From the NCBI GenBank assembly GCA_025800305.1, contig JAOXRY010000324.1, positions 1-9,571 of the forward strand: a stretch of 9,571 bases of DNA, written 5' to 3'. This document shows, piece after piece, positions 1-6,354 of the stretch. The position numbers and the translations under genes were made by a program. Origin of the DNA: Campylobacterales bacterium. GTDB taxonomy: Bacteria > Campylobacterota > Campylobacteria > Campylobacterales > SZUA-545. The notes under the pieces were generated by a model, which saw only the letters and a program-made list of their open reading frames with translations, was not told the origin of the DNA and made no database searches. Every line of letters starts with the position of its first letter. Positions within the stretch are counted from its first letter, which is position 1.

Positions 1-5
1 ATCAT
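1..5 (-). CDS. rpsH: 30S ribosomal protein uS8, first codons only (cut by window edge)
   Basis: Only the start codon ATG (5..3) and two bases of the second codon are inside the window. A good Shine-Dalgarno core GGAG lies at 17..14, 8 nt upstream, directly after the rpsN stop codon. In the canonical spc operon rpsH follows rpsN, and epsilonproteobacterial uS8 commonly starts Met-Ile, which fits ATG-AT. The identification is inferred from position and the start signal, because almost no coding sequence is visible. uS8 is a primary 16S rRNA-binding protein of the small subunit and, in E. coli, the translational repressor of the spc operon. Confidence 0.7.
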
Positions 6-17
6 AGCCCTGACTCC

Positions 18-203
18 TTACCAACTAGCTTTTCTAACACCTGGAAGTAGACCTTCTGACGCCATTTTTCTGAAACATACTCTACAAATACCGAAATCTT
101 GATAAACAGATTTTGGTCTTCCACAAATTTTACATCTTGTATACGCTCTAACTTTAAACTTAGGTTTTTTGTTAGCTTTTGCAATCATTGATTTTTTTGC
201 CAT
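18..203 (-). CDS. rpsN: 30S ribosomal protein uS14, zinc-binding type
   Basis: A 61-residue uS14 of the short zinc-binding (C+) type, a component of the 30S head. The zinc site is visible as two CxxC pairs, Cys24/Cys27 and Cys40/Cys43, separated by 12 residues. The C-terminal GLLPGVRKASW is typical of the short family; the longer E. coli form of about 101 residues lacks these cysteines. The ATG at 203 lies 3 nt after the rplE stop. Its Shine-Dalgarno AAGG is inside the last codons of rplE, so translation is probably coupled. rpsH follows 12 nt downstream. The gene is intact with nothing unusual beyond its zinc dependence. Confidence 0.97.
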   Translation of the reverse strand: MAKKSMIAKANKKPKFKVRAYTRCKICGRPKSVYQDFGICRVCFRKMASEGLLPGVRKASW

Positions 204-206
204 AAC

Positions 207-749
207 TTACGCCTTTTTCGCAAATGGGAAACCGATAAGTTCAAGCTGTCTCTGAGCTAACTTGTCATCTCCACAATTAGTTACAATATTGATGTTCATA
301 CCGTGAACTCTGATAATATCATCATAGTTTACTTCTGGAAACATTAACTGCTCTTGTAAACCAAAAGCATAGTTTCCTCTTCCATCAAAACCATTTCTTG
401 GGAATCCTCTAAAGTCTTTAATTCTTGGACTTGCAATAGAGATAAACTTCTCTAAGAAGTTGTACATTTTCTTCCCTCTTAGTGTAACTTTAACACCAGC
501 GTTCATTCCCTCTCTAATTTTAAAAGTCGCAACTGACTTTTTAGCAGGAACAATTACAGCTTTTTGATTTGCAATAAGGCTGATAGTATCAGCGATGTTT
601 TGCATTAATTTTGAATCTTTACTGTCATCACCAGCACCTACACTGATAACGATTTTTTCAAATTTAGGAAGAAGCATTGGATTTTTAAGACCAAACTCTT
701 CAGTTAAAACTGGCTTAGCTTCTTCAATTTTTGTATTTACATTAAACAT
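207..749 (-). CDS. rplE: 50S ribosomal protein uL5
   Basis: A 180-residue uL5, which binds 5S rRNA in the central protuberance and contacts the small subunit through bridge B1b. Family signatures are visible: the N-terminal LKNPMLLPKFEKIVISVG segment (about residues 21-38), AKKSVATFKIREGMNAGVKVTLRG (about 69-92), and the FRGFPRNGFDGRGNYAFGL stretch in the C-terminal half. The length matches the usual 178-181 residues. The ATG at 749 has a strong GGAGG 9 nt upstream, built into the last codons of rplX; the stops and starts are 4 nt apart. It ends in Ala (GCG) then TAA, and this sequence supplies the Shine-Dalgarno of rpsN. Confidence 0.98.
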   Translation of the reverse strand: MFNVNTKIEEAKPVLTEEFGLKNPMLLPKFEKIVISVGAGDDSKDSKLMQNIADTISLIANQKAVIVPAKKSVATFKIREGMNAGVKVTLRGKKMYNFLEKFISIASPRIKDFRGFPRNGFDGRGNYAFGLQEQLMFPEVNYDDIIRVHGMNINIVTNCGDDKLAQRQLELIGFPFAKKA

Positions 750-753
750 AAAA

Positions 754-987
754 TTACGCCTCCACTTTCTTCACATTTGAGATGTGGATTGGCATTTCTT
801 TACTCTCATGTCCACCATCTTTGTTTTTCTCACTTGGTTTAACAGCTTTTTTGACTACTTTACAACCAGCTACAAGAACAGCATCTTTTTTAGGAAGAAC
901 TTGTAAAACTTCTCCCTCTTTGCCTTTATCATTCCCTGCGATAATTTTTACTTTATCACCTTTTTTGATCATTAGTTTAGTCGCCAT
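754..987 (-). CDS. rplX: 50S ribosomal protein uL24
   Basis: A 77-residue uL24, an assembly-initiating 23S rRNA-binding protein near the exit of the peptide tunnel. The KOW motif covers roughly residues 8-34 (KKGDKVKIIAGNDKGKEGEV). The middle KAVKPSEKNKDGGHESKEMP and the ending PIHISNVK match the family, although the protein is short compared with the about 104 residues of E. coli; a compact uL24 is normal in this phylum. The ATG at 987 lies one base after the rplN stop and has GGAGGT 8 nt upstream, inside the last codons of rplN. Intact, within the spc part of the operon. Confidence 0.97.
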   Translation of the reverse strand: MATKLMIKKGDKVKIIAGNDKGKEGEVLQVLPKKDAVLVAGCKVVKKAVKPSEKNKDGGHESKEMPIHISNVKKVEA

Positions 988-988
988 C

Positions 989-1360
989 TTATAATACCTC
1001 CGGAGCTAGTGAAACAATCTTCATAAAGTTAGCATATCTAACTTCTCTACCAACAGGTCCAAAGATACGAGTACCGATAGGATCAGTTTTACCTTCACCA
1101 ATGATAACTGCTGCATTCTCATCAAATCTGATTAGAGAACCATTTTCTCTTTGAACAGCTTTTTTTGTTCTAACAACAACAGCTTTAACAACCTGTCCTT
1201 TTTTAACCTTACCATTAGGAACCGCTTTTTTAACAGATGCAACAATTACATCACCAAGACTTGCGTATCTTCTTTTAGATCCGCCAAGCACTTTAATACA
1301 CATAATCTCTTTAGCACCACTGTTGTCAGCAACTGCTAATCTTGTAAAACCTTGAATCAT
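989..1360 (-). CDS. rplN: 50S ribosomal protein uL14
   Basis: A 123-residue uL14, the same length as the E. coli protein. It binds 23S rRNA at the subunit interface, forms bridge B8 and is the docking site of the silencing factor RsfS. Conserved blocks are seen in order: RLAVADNSGAKEIMCIKVLGG at the N-terminus, KKGQVVKAVVVRTKK in the middle, and GTRIFGPVGREVRYANFMKI followed by SLAPEVL at the end. The ATG overlaps the rpsQ stop in an ATGA arrangement (1360..1357) with CGGAGAG 6 nt upstream, so it is probably translated by coupling or re-initiation after rpsQ. Confidence 0.98.
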   Translation of the reverse strand: MIQGFTRLAVADNSGAKEIMCIKVLGGSKRRYASLGDVIVASVKKAVPNGKVKKGQVVKAVVVRTKKAVQRENGSLIRFDENAAVIIGEGKTDPIGTRIFGPVGREVRYANFMKIVSLAPEVL

Positions 1361-1617
1361 TCTGCACTCTCCGGTCTTGTATATGACTCAAGCATGAAAG
1401 ATTTAGATTTTGATAATGGTCTACACTCAACAGCAGTTACAATATCACCAACTAAAATTTCATTCTTTTCATCATGTACTAAGTAGTTTTTAAATCTTTT
1501 TACAAACTTGTGGTATCTAGGATGCATTACCTTTCTCTCCACAGTGATTCTAACAGTCTTGTCTCCACTTCTAGATACAACAGTACCTTGAATAATTCTC
1601 TTTTTAGACTTTTCCAC
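1357..1617 (-). CDS. rpsQ: 30S ribosomal protein uS17, GTG start
   Basis: An 86-residue uS17, a primary 16S rRNA-binding protein of the 30S body. The family pattern RIIQGTVVSRSGDKTVRITVE (about residues 7-27), HPRYHKFVKRFKNYLVHDE and GDIVTAVECRPLSKSKSF is clear. The start is GTG (1617..1615), which shares its first base with the TAG stop of rpmC (TAGTG). A Shine-Dalgarno GAGAGG lies at 1629..1624, 6 nt upstream, within the rpmC end. The protein aligns from MEKSKKR as expected, so GTG is the real start. This is the only ribosomal gene in the window with a non-ATG start. Confidence 0.97.
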   Translation of the reverse strand: MEKSKKRIIQGTVVSRSGDKTVRITVERKVMHPRYHKFVKRFKNYLVHDEKNEILVGDIVTAVECRPLSKSKSFMLESYTRPESAE

Positions 1618-1808
1618 TAGTTACCTCTCTTTGCATTAATAGCAGTCATAATCTTTGCTATATCTTTTTTAATGCCTCTTAGCTCAGATGTATTCTGAAG
1701 CTGCATAGTTTTTTGCTTTACTTTTAAAGTAAAAAGCTGAGTTCTCTTCTCTTTTAAAAGAGCTGTTAGTTCAGCTGCTGATTTTTCGTTAATCTCAGTA
1801 AATTTCAT
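1617..1808 (-). CDS. rpmC: 50S ribosomal protein uL29
   Basis: A 63-residue uL29, a small two-helix protein at the peptide exit tunnel beside uL23. Family features: MKFTEINEKSAAELTALLKE at the start and the second helix with SELRGIKKDIAKIMT. The open frame extends 7 codons further upstream, but ATG at 1808 is preferred: it starts exactly where the family starts and has a near-perfect GGAGGG (1819..1814) 5 nt upstream. This start places 14 nt of overlap with the end of rplP, whose codons for Glu-Gly carry the Shine-Dalgarno. The stop TAG shares a base with the rpsQ start. Confidence 0.95.
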   Translation of the reverse strand: MKFTEINEKSAAELTALLKEKRTQLFTLKVKQKTMQLQNTSELRGIKKDIAKIMTAINAKRGN

Positions 1809-2220
1809 TTGAACCCTCCAGTGTAACAATCTTACTTGTAACAGGAAGTTTATGAGCAGCTAAAGTTAACGCTTCTCTTGCTAACTCTTCATCAACACCT
1901 GCCATCTCGTATAAAATTCTACCTGGCTTGATGTTCATTACCCACTCTTCAACTCCACCTTTACCTTTACCCATTCTTGTTTCTAATGGTTTTTTAGTAA
2001 GTGGCTTGTCTGGAAAAATTCTAATCCAAACTTTACCTGCTCTATTAATCTTTCTTGTCATAGCAATTCTGGCAGCCTCAATTTGTCTTGAGTTAATTCT
2101 ACCAGCACTTGTTGCTTTAAGAGCGATATCACCAAAAGAGATAGAGTTCCCTCTAAAACTTTTACCTCTATTTCTACCCTTTTGTACTTTTCTGTACTTG
2201 GTTCTTTTAGGCATCAACAT
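1795..2220 (-). CDS. rplP: 50S ribosomal protein uL16
   Basis: A 141-residue uL16, which sits by the A-site tRNA elbow and is a late-assembly protein of the 50S subunit. The start MLMPKRTKYRKVQKGRNRG and the block TRMGKGKGGVEEWVMNIKPG (about residues 81-100) are diagnostic. Arg82 corresponds to the arginine that is hydroxylated in E. coli (Arg81); whether it is modified here is unknown. A second ATG two codons in (MPKRT) is possible, but the upstream AAAAGG is 7 nt from the first ATG, and E. coli uL16 also begins two residues before PKRT. The gene starts 2 nt after rpsC and ends with TGA inside rpmC. Confidence 0.98.
   Translation of the reverse strand: MLMPKRTKYRKVQKGRNRGKSFRGNSISFGDIALKATSAGRINSRQIEAARIAMTRKINRAGKVWIRIFPDKPLTKKPLETRMGKGKGGVEEWVMNIKPGRILYEMAGVDEELAREALTLAAHKLPVTSKIVTLEGSNEIY
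1814..1819 (-). promoter_or_regulatory. Shine-Dalgarno of rpmC inside rplP, decides the start
   Basis: GGAGGG on the minus strand, 5 nt before the ATG at 1808. It lies in the last codons of rplP and fixes the rpmC start at 1808 rather than the upstream ATG at 1829, which the family length also argues against. Confidence 0.85.
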
Positions 2221-2222
2221 GA

Positions 2223-2912
2223 TTAAGCCTTTTCTTTTCTTGCTCTAGGTTTTCTAGGCTCTTTTTTCTCTTCTTGAACACCTGTAGCTAAAACTTCACC
2301 TTTGAAGATCCAAGTTTTAACACCGATAATTCCGTAAGTTGTATGAGCTTCAGCAAAACCGTAATCAATTTTCGCTCTTAAAGTGTGTAGAGGAACTCTA
2401 CCTTCAAGATACCACTCTGTTCTAGCCATCTCAGCACCACCAAGTCTACCAGCAACAGAACATTTGATTCCTTTTGCACCAGACTTTAAAGCACCTTGCA
2501 TAACTTTCTTCATCGCTCTTCTAAATGCAATTCTTTTCTCTAACTGTGTAGCAACATTTTCTGCAGCAAGTTGAGCTGAAAGTTGAGGCTTTCTCTCTTC
2601 TTTAATGTTAATTAATACTTCTCTTTTTACAAGCTTTGAAACGTCAGCTTTTAGCTTTTCAATTTCAGAACCTTTTTTACCAATGATGATACCTGGACGT
2701 GCAGCTTGTAAAGTAACTTTTAATTTCTTAGCTGTTCTTTCAATAATAATGTCACTGATTCCAGCGTAGTAAAGTTTTTTCTTTAAGAAAGTTCTTACTT
2801 TGTGATCTTCTGCAACATTGTTAGAAAGATTACCTTTTGATGGAAACCATCTAGATCTCCAGTTTTGATTAATTCCTAGTCTAAGACCTATAGGATGTAC
2901 TTTTTGACCCAT
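2223..2912 (-). CDS. rpsC: 30S ribosomal protein uS3
   Basis: A 229-residue uS3, which lines the mRNA entry channel of the 30S subunit. The start MGQKVHPIGLRLGI is typical. The KH type 2 domain carries its GxxG loop as GKKG at 78-81. RRAMKK at 131-136 includes the basic residues that correspond to the E. coli mRNA-unwinding positions 131, 132 and 135. The C-terminal domain block GRLGGAEMARTEWYLEGRVP (155-174) is strongly conserved. The end is a highly charged tail (EEKKEPRKPRARKEKA), variable in the family. The ATG shares a base with the rplV stop (TAATG), with AAGGTG 7 nt upstream. It ends GCT TAA, with its Ala codon forming part of the rplP Shine-Dalgarno. Confidence 0.98.
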   Translation of the reverse strand: MGQKVHPIGLRLGINQNWRSRWFPSKGNLSNNVAEDHKVRTFLKKKLYYAGISDIIIERTAKKLKVTLQAARPGIIIGKKGSEIEKLKADVSKLVKREVLINIKEERKPQLSAQLAAENVATQLEKRIAFRRAMKKVMQGALKSGAKGIKCSVAGRLGGAEMARTEWYLEGRVPLHTLRAKIDYGFAEAHTTYGIIGVKTWIFKGEVLATGVQEEKKEPRKPRARKEKA

Positions 2913-3241
2913 TATTTATCACCTTCTGCTTGTGCTACTTCAACAATGATATTAGACATAGGCTTTCTAATCTTTGTTGCTCTTCCTCTTGCTCTTGGCT
3001 TCCATCTTCTAAGAACTGGACCTCTATCAACTCTTGCACTTGTAATTACTGCATCAGCTGCTTCTAAAGAGCTATTAGCTAAAGCTGAAACAACTACTTT
3101 ATAAAGAACTTTTGCACCTTTGTTTGGCATGAACTCTAAAGCAGCTAGTGCTTGTTCAGCATTCATCCCTTGAATTTCTCTTGCAATTAGTCTTGTCTTA
3201 GTTGGTGAAAGTCTAATAAATTTTAATACACTTCTTCCCAT
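2912..3241 (-). CDS. rplV: 50S ribosomal protein uL22
   Basis: A 109-residue uL22, whose long beta hairpin reaches into the peptide exit tunnel at the constriction site. The N-terminal FIRLSPTKTRLIAREIQGM and the hairpin VDRGPVLRRWKPRARGRATK (71-90) followed by IRKP are clear. In other bacteria changes in this hairpin give macrolide resistance; the loop here shows no obvious insertion or deletion. The ATG at 3241 is one base after the rpsS stop, with AGG about 8 nt upstream in the rpsS end. The stop TAA overlaps the rpsC start by one base. Confidence 0.97.
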   Translation of the reverse strand: MGRSVLKFIRLSPTKTRLIAREIQGMNAEQALAALEFMPNKGAKVLYKVVVSALANSSLEAADAVITSARVDRGPVLRRWKPRARGRATKIRKPMSNIIVEVAQAEGDK

Positions 3242-3242
3242 C

Positions 3243-3524
3243 TTACTTACCTATCTTCTTTTGTACTGAGCCTTTGTGGCCTTTAAAAGTTCTAGTAGGA
3301 GCAAACTCACCCATTTTATAACCGATGTGATTCTCTGTAACATAAACAGGAACGTGATCTCTACCGTTATGAACTAAAAAGTTAAGACCTACCATGCCAG
3401 GAGTAACCGTACTTCTTCTTGACCATGTTTTAATAGGCTTGTTACTATTTTCTTTTCTTGCAACGTCTACTTTCTTTTGTAAGTGAGCGTCAACAAATGG
3501 ACCTTTTTTTAGTGATCTAGCCAT
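3243..3524 (-). CDS. rpsS: 30S ribosomal protein uS19
   Basis: A 93-residue uS19 of the 30S head, which contacts uS13 and bridges to the large subunit. The start MARSLKKGPFVD, the central RRSTVTPGMVGLNFLVHNG and the C-terminal GYKMGEFAPTRTFKGH are all diagnostic. Length equals the usual 92-93 residues. The ATG at 3524 overlaps the rplB stop by one base (TAATG), and AAAGGTG lies 7 nt upstream inside the rplB end, so translation is probably coupled. Confidence 0.98.
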   Translation of the reverse strand: MARSLKKGPFVDAHLQKKVDVARKENSNKPIKTWSRRSTVTPGMVGLNFLVHNGRDHVPVYVTENHIGYKMGEFAPTRTFKGHKGSVQKKIGK

Positions 3525-4363
3525 TATCTAACACCTTTTTTTCTTCTAGTGATAATTAGTTTATTAGAAGCTTTTTTCTTACTTCTAGTTTTGTAACCTT
3601 TAGCAGGAGTTCCCCAAGGTGAAACTGGAATTCTAGAACCGTTAGTTTTACCTTCACCACCACCGTGCGGGTGATCAATTGGGTTCATCGCAGAACCTCT
3701 AGTTTGAGGTCTAATACCTAAGTGTCTACTTCTACCAGCTTTACCAACTACCATGTTAGAAAACTCAGCGTTACCAACTGTACCGATTGTAGCCATACAC
3801 TCAGAAAGGATATATCTCATCTCACCACTTGGTAATCTAAGAATCGTATATTTCTCTTCTCTACCCATAAGCTGTGCATAACCACCAGCACTTCTAGCAA
3901 TCTGACCACCTTTACCAGGCTTCATTTCGATGTTGTGGATGATTGTACCAACTGGGATACTTTTTAATTTCATTGCGTTACCAGCAACAATATCAAGACC
4001 AGCTTCAGCTGATTCTACATTGTCACCTACTTTTAAACCTGTTGGTTGAATGATATATCTTTTCTCACCATCAGCGTAGTTTAAAAGTGCAATTCTACAG
4101 TTTCTATATGGATCGTACTCAATAGCAGCTACTGTTGCAGGGATACCAAATTTGTTTCTTTTAAAATCAATGATTCTATAAAGTTTCTTAGCACCTCTTT
4201 GTTTATGTCTAGAAGTGATTCTACCTCTGTTATTTCTACCTGCAGCAGATTTCTTCATTACTAATAAAGATTTAACACTAGCTTTTGCTGTGATATCCTC
4301 ATTAGAGATTGTTGACATAAATCTTCTAGCTGGAGTAATTGGTTTATAAGTTTTAATTGCCAT
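3524..4363 (-). CDS. rplB: 50S ribosomal protein uL2
   Basis: A 279-residue uL2, one of the largest and most conserved 50S proteins, needed for subunit association and close to the peptidyl transferase centre. RNA-binding OB-like and SH3-like domains are represented by GRNNRGRITSRHKQRGAKK (about 42-60) and the GDNVESAEAGLDIVAGNAMKL segment. The signature HPHGGGEGKTNGS begins at residue 231 and covers the region of E. coli His229. The lysine-rich end KASNKLIITRRKKGVR is typical. The ATG at 4363 has AAGGGG 6 nt upstream, and the gap to rplW is 10 nt. Slightly longer than the E. coli protein (273), as usual for the family range. Confidence 0.98.
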   Translation of the reverse strand: MAIKTYKPITPARRFMSTISNEDITAKASVKSLLVMKKSAAGRNNRGRITSRHKQRGAKKLYRIIDFKRNKFGIPATVAAIEYDPYRNCRIALLNYADGEKRYIIQPTGLKVGDNVESAEAGLDIVAGNAMKLKSIPVGTIIHNIEMKPGKGGQIARSAGGYAQLMGREEKYTILRLPSGEMRYILSECMATIGTVGNAEFSNMVVGKAGRSRHLGIRPQTRGSAMNPIDHPHGGGEGKTNGSRIPVSPWGTPAKGYKTRSKKKASNKLIITRRKKGVR

Positions 4364-4373
4364 TATCTACCCC

Positions 4374-4655
4374 TTATACCGTTAAAGATTCTATCTCTGC
4401 ACCCTCTGGAAGAGTAACATAGAATTTTTTGTAATCAGCTCTAGAACCTAGAACACCTCTAAATCTTTTAGTCTTACCAGACATTCTCAAAGAGTTAACA
4501 GCTACTGGCTTAATTCCAAAATACTCTTTGAAGATTTCTTTTAAACTGTTTTTTGTAACTCTAGTGCTAGTTTGAACAACGATTTTACCTTGCTCTTGAA
4601 GACCTAAAGATTTTTCACTATATAAAATTGATTTAATATCTGTAATAGTTGCCAT
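4374..4655 (-). CDS. rplW: 50S ribosomal protein uL23
   Basis: A 93-residue uL23, the exit-tunnel protein that docks trigger factor and the signal recognition particle. Family features: the opening ITDIKSILYSEKSL, the central TRVTKNSLKEIFKEYFGIKPVAVNS (typical lysine/glutamate segment), RMSGKTKRFRG, and DYKKFYVTLPEG near the end. The ATG directly abuts the rplD stop (TAA-ATG, no gap), with AGAGG 5 nt upstream in the rplD end, so coupling is very likely. The stop codon is 10 nt before rplB. Confidence 0.97.
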   Translation of the reverse strand: MATITDIKSILYSEKSLGLQEQGKIVVQTSTRVTKNSLKEIFKEYFGIKPVAVNSLRMSGKTKRFRGVLGSRADYKKFYVTLPEGAEIESLTV

Positions 4656-5270
4656 TTACGCCTCTTTCACGATCTGGTCGAAAACTTCTTGTTTCATGAT
4701 AACTGTTCTATAAACACTTAAAACGTACGCGTTTAATTCACTTGCGAAAATTAAAGCTGCATTTGGAAGGTTTCTATATGCTAAATAAGTTTTTTCATCT
4801 AGTGTATCAACTACAACTAGAACATCTCTACTACCAACTTTGTTTACTAAAGCAGCAGCATCTTTTGTTTTACCAGACTCAATAGCTACACTTGGAACAA
4901 CAAATAAAGCCTCAGCTTTTGCTTTTTCGTTTAATGCAAACTGTAAAGCTAAAGTTTTTTGCTTTTTGTTAACTTTTTGAGTGTAGTTTCTCTCATTAGT
5001 TGGACCAAAAGCTCTACCACCACCAACAAATACTGGAGAAGTGATTGAACCAGCTCTTGCTCTACCGCCACCTTTTTGTGACCATGGCTTCTTACCACCA
5101 CCAGCTACAGCAGATCTATTTTTTGTATGAGCAGAAGCTGCTCTTGCATTTGCTAAATATGCTTTATTAAATAGGTATAGATTGTGAGAGTTGATCTCTT
5201 CGTACTTTGCAGGAACTTCTGCTTTTCCGCTATTTTCAAATTTTTCGTTTAATACAATTGCTTCAGCCAT
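4656..5270 (-). CDS. rplD: 50S ribosomal protein uL4
   Basis: A 204-residue uL4, whose globular domain binds 23S rRNA and whose extended loop forms part of the exit-tunnel constriction. The loop is visible at about residues 45-97, with GGGKKPWSQKGGGRARAG (57-74), SPVFVGGG and RAFGP. In E. coli uL4 is also the autorepressor of the S10 operon, but the leader of this operon is too short for that known mechanism. The ATG at 5270 overlaps the rplC stop by one base (TAATG), with AAAGG upstream. It ends Glu-Ala (GAG GCG) TAA, providing the Shine-Dalgarno of rplW. Confidence 0.97.
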   Translation of the reverse strand: MAEAIVLNEKFENSGKAEVPAKYEEINSHNLYLFNKAYLANARAASAHTKNRSAVAGGGKKPWSQKGGGRARAGSITSPVFVGGGRAFGPTNERNYTQKVNKKQKTLALQFALNEKAKAEALFVVPSVAIESGKTKDAAALVNKVGSRDVLVVVDTLDEKTYLAYRNLPNAALIFASELNAYVLSVYRTVIMKQEVFDQIVKEA

Positions 5271-5848
5271 TATATAACCTTTATTCTTCCAAGACTACCG
5301 TTTGCACCAGAAACGCTTCCTTTAAGTGCAACAATCTTGTTTTCTGCATCAACACTAACAATTGTGCTTTTTACACTGTTTGTAGTATTTCCATATTGAC
5401 CAGGCATTTTTCTACCTTTTTGAACTCTACCTGGGAATTCTGCATTACCGATAGAACCAACTCTTCTATGAAATCTAGAACCGTGAGATCCTGGACCACC
5501 TGCGAAGTTGTGTCTTTTCATAACACCACTAAAACCTCTACCTTTAGTTGTAAAAGTAGTTTTTAATACTGTACCTTCTGCAAGTGCTGATAAATCAATA
5601 TCACCAACTTCAGCGTTTGCAATATCTAATGTTGCAAATTTGTTGAACTCTTTTGATAAAGAGTATTTTTTTTGCTGACCTTCGATAGCTTTATTTGTTA
5701 CTTTACTAGCACCAACGTAAGCAACTAATGCTTGGTTGTCATTAGTTTTTTCAACAACTTTAGCTTCTACAACTCTAACAAGAGTTACAGCTTGTGCAGG
5801 AACACCTAGTGTTCTGCTCATTCCGATTTTTTCTACAATATATTCCAT
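5270..5848 (-). CDS. rplC: 50S ribosomal protein uL3
   Basis: A 192-residue uL3, an early assembly protein that reaches the peptidyl transferase centre. Diagnostic blocks are KGRGFSGVMKRHNFAGGPGS (102-121), HRRVGSIGNAEFPGRV and KMPGQYGN (148-154); Gln151 is at the place of the glutamine that PrmB methylates in E. coli. Two ATGs are possible: 5854, which overlaps the rpsJ stop (TAATG), or 5848. The later one is chosen because MEYIVEKIGMSRT is the usual family start and the only Shine-Dalgarno (GAAGG, 5862..5858) is 9 nt from it but only 3 nt from the earlier ATG. The choice changes the protein by only two residues. Confidence 0.95.
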   Translation of the reverse strand: MEYIVEKIGMSRTLGVPAQAVTLVRVVEAKVVEKTNDNQALVAYVGASKVTNKAIEGQQKKYSLSKEFNKFATLDIANAEVGDIDLSALAEGTVLKTTFTTKGRGFSGVMKRHNFAGGPGSHGSRFHRRVGSIGNAEFPGRVQKGRKMPGQYGNTTNSVKSTIVSVDAENKIVALKGSVSGANGSLGRIKVI

Positions 5849-5853
5849 CGACA

Positions 5854-6171
5854 TTAACCTTCGTTAGCCATTGATCTTACTTCAACATCTACCTCTGGTG
5901 CAAGATCAAGTTTAATTAGAGAATCAACTGTGTCACTTGTAGCAGAAATAATATCCATTACTCTTGAGTGAACTCTGATTTCAAATTGCTCTCTTGAATC
6001 TTTGTTAACATGAGGAGATCTCAGTACCGTATACCTCTTTTTCTTAGTAGGTAATGGCACAGGTCCAATTAGCTCAGCACCTGATCTTTTAATAGCATCA
6101 GTGATAGCTAAAACAGAATTGTCAAGCACTCTATGATCGTATGCTTTTAGCTTAATTCTTATCTTTTCCAT
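5854..6171 (-). CDS. rpsJ: 30S ribosomal protein uS10, first gene of the operon
   Basis: A 105-residue uS10, a 30S head protein that in E. coli also acts with NusB and NusG (NusE) in antitermination. The start MEKIRIKLKAYDHRVLD, the loop IGPVPLPTKKKRYTVLRSPH and the end LDLAPEVDVEV are diagnostic; it carries a short extra tail (MANEG) compared with the roughly 103-residue E. coli form. The open frame runs 17 codons further upstream to a TTG, but that frame crosses the predicted promoter and is rejected. The ATG at 6171 has GAAGGA at 6188..6183, 11 nt away, a rather long but usable spacing. It is the first gene after the operon promoter. Confidence 0.97.
   Translation of the reverse strand: MEKIRIKLKAYDHRVLDNSVLAITDAIKRSGAELIGPVPLPTKKKRYTVLRSPHVNKDSREQFEIRVHSRVMDIISATSDTVDSLIKLDLAPEVDVEVRSMANEG
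5858..5862 (-). promoter_or_regulatory. Shine-Dalgarno of rplC inside the rpsJ end
   Basis: GAAGG on the minus strand in the last codons of rpsJ. Distance is 9 nt to the ATG at 5848 and only 3 nt to the ATG at 5854, so it favours the later start. Confidence 0.7.
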
Positions 6172-6221
6172 ATGCTGGTTTTTCCTTCTTTTCTCTCTAA
6201 GCTTTTCTAAAATGAGACGCA

Positions 6222-6270
6222 ATACTATCAGAATAAGGTGAAAAAGGCAAGGTTTTTTAGGAAGTTTTTT
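6222..6270 (-). promoter_or_regulatory. Promoter of the S10-spc ribosomal protein operon
   Basis: On the minus strand a -35 TTGCCT (6250..6245) is followed after exactly 17 nt by TAGTAT (6227..6222), preceded by TGA, which makes an extended -10. Two runs of six A (6258..6253 and 6270..6265) fall near -38 to -43 and -50 to -55 relative to a start point near 6215, as in UP elements. The predicted leader to rpsJ is only about 44 nt. This is prediction from sequence; no start site is measured. The match and the position directly before a highly expressed operon make it convincing. Confidence 0.72.
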
Positions 6271-6290
6271 CCTTTTTAAAAGGAAGAAAC
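6264..6290. repeat. Near-perfect palindrome upstream of the S10 promoter
   Basis: Perfect arms TTCCTTTT (6269-6276) and AAAAGGAA (6278-6285) around one central T. The symmetry continues outward to G6264/C6290 with a single T/G mismatch, giving 13 paired positions. An overlapping smaller repeat pairs GGAA (6260-6263) with TTCC (6269-6272). The central gap is too small for a normal RNA hairpin loop, and the palindrome lies upstream of the -35, so a protein-binding site is more likely than a terminator. Function unknown. Confidence 0.55.
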
Positions 6291-6354
6291 TAAAGAATTA
6301 GATTTTTTTCTTATTTCTTTTAAAAATATGGCTATTAAATGGATTTTTTATATT

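Noticed and set aside
2..184. 60-residue open frame on the minus strand over rpsN
   Set aside because: It is an out-of-frame shadow of rpsN, whose frame has the zinc cysteines and a conserved uS14 sequence.
1928..2248. Plus-strand open frame of 106 codons opposite rplP
   Set aside because: Hydrophobic, low-complexity antisense shadow of a conserved lysine/arginine-rich ribosomal gene; no Shine-Dalgarno or family resemblance.
5207..5566. Plus-strand open frame of 119 codons opposite rplD and rplC
   Set aside because: Antisense shadow of two intact ribosomal genes with no recognisable domain or start signal.
6172..6222. N-terminal extension of rpsJ by 17 codons to a TTG at 6222
   Set aside because: The extension overlaps the predicted -10 and the leader, has no counterpart in uS10 proteins, and the ATG at 6171 matches the family start exactly.
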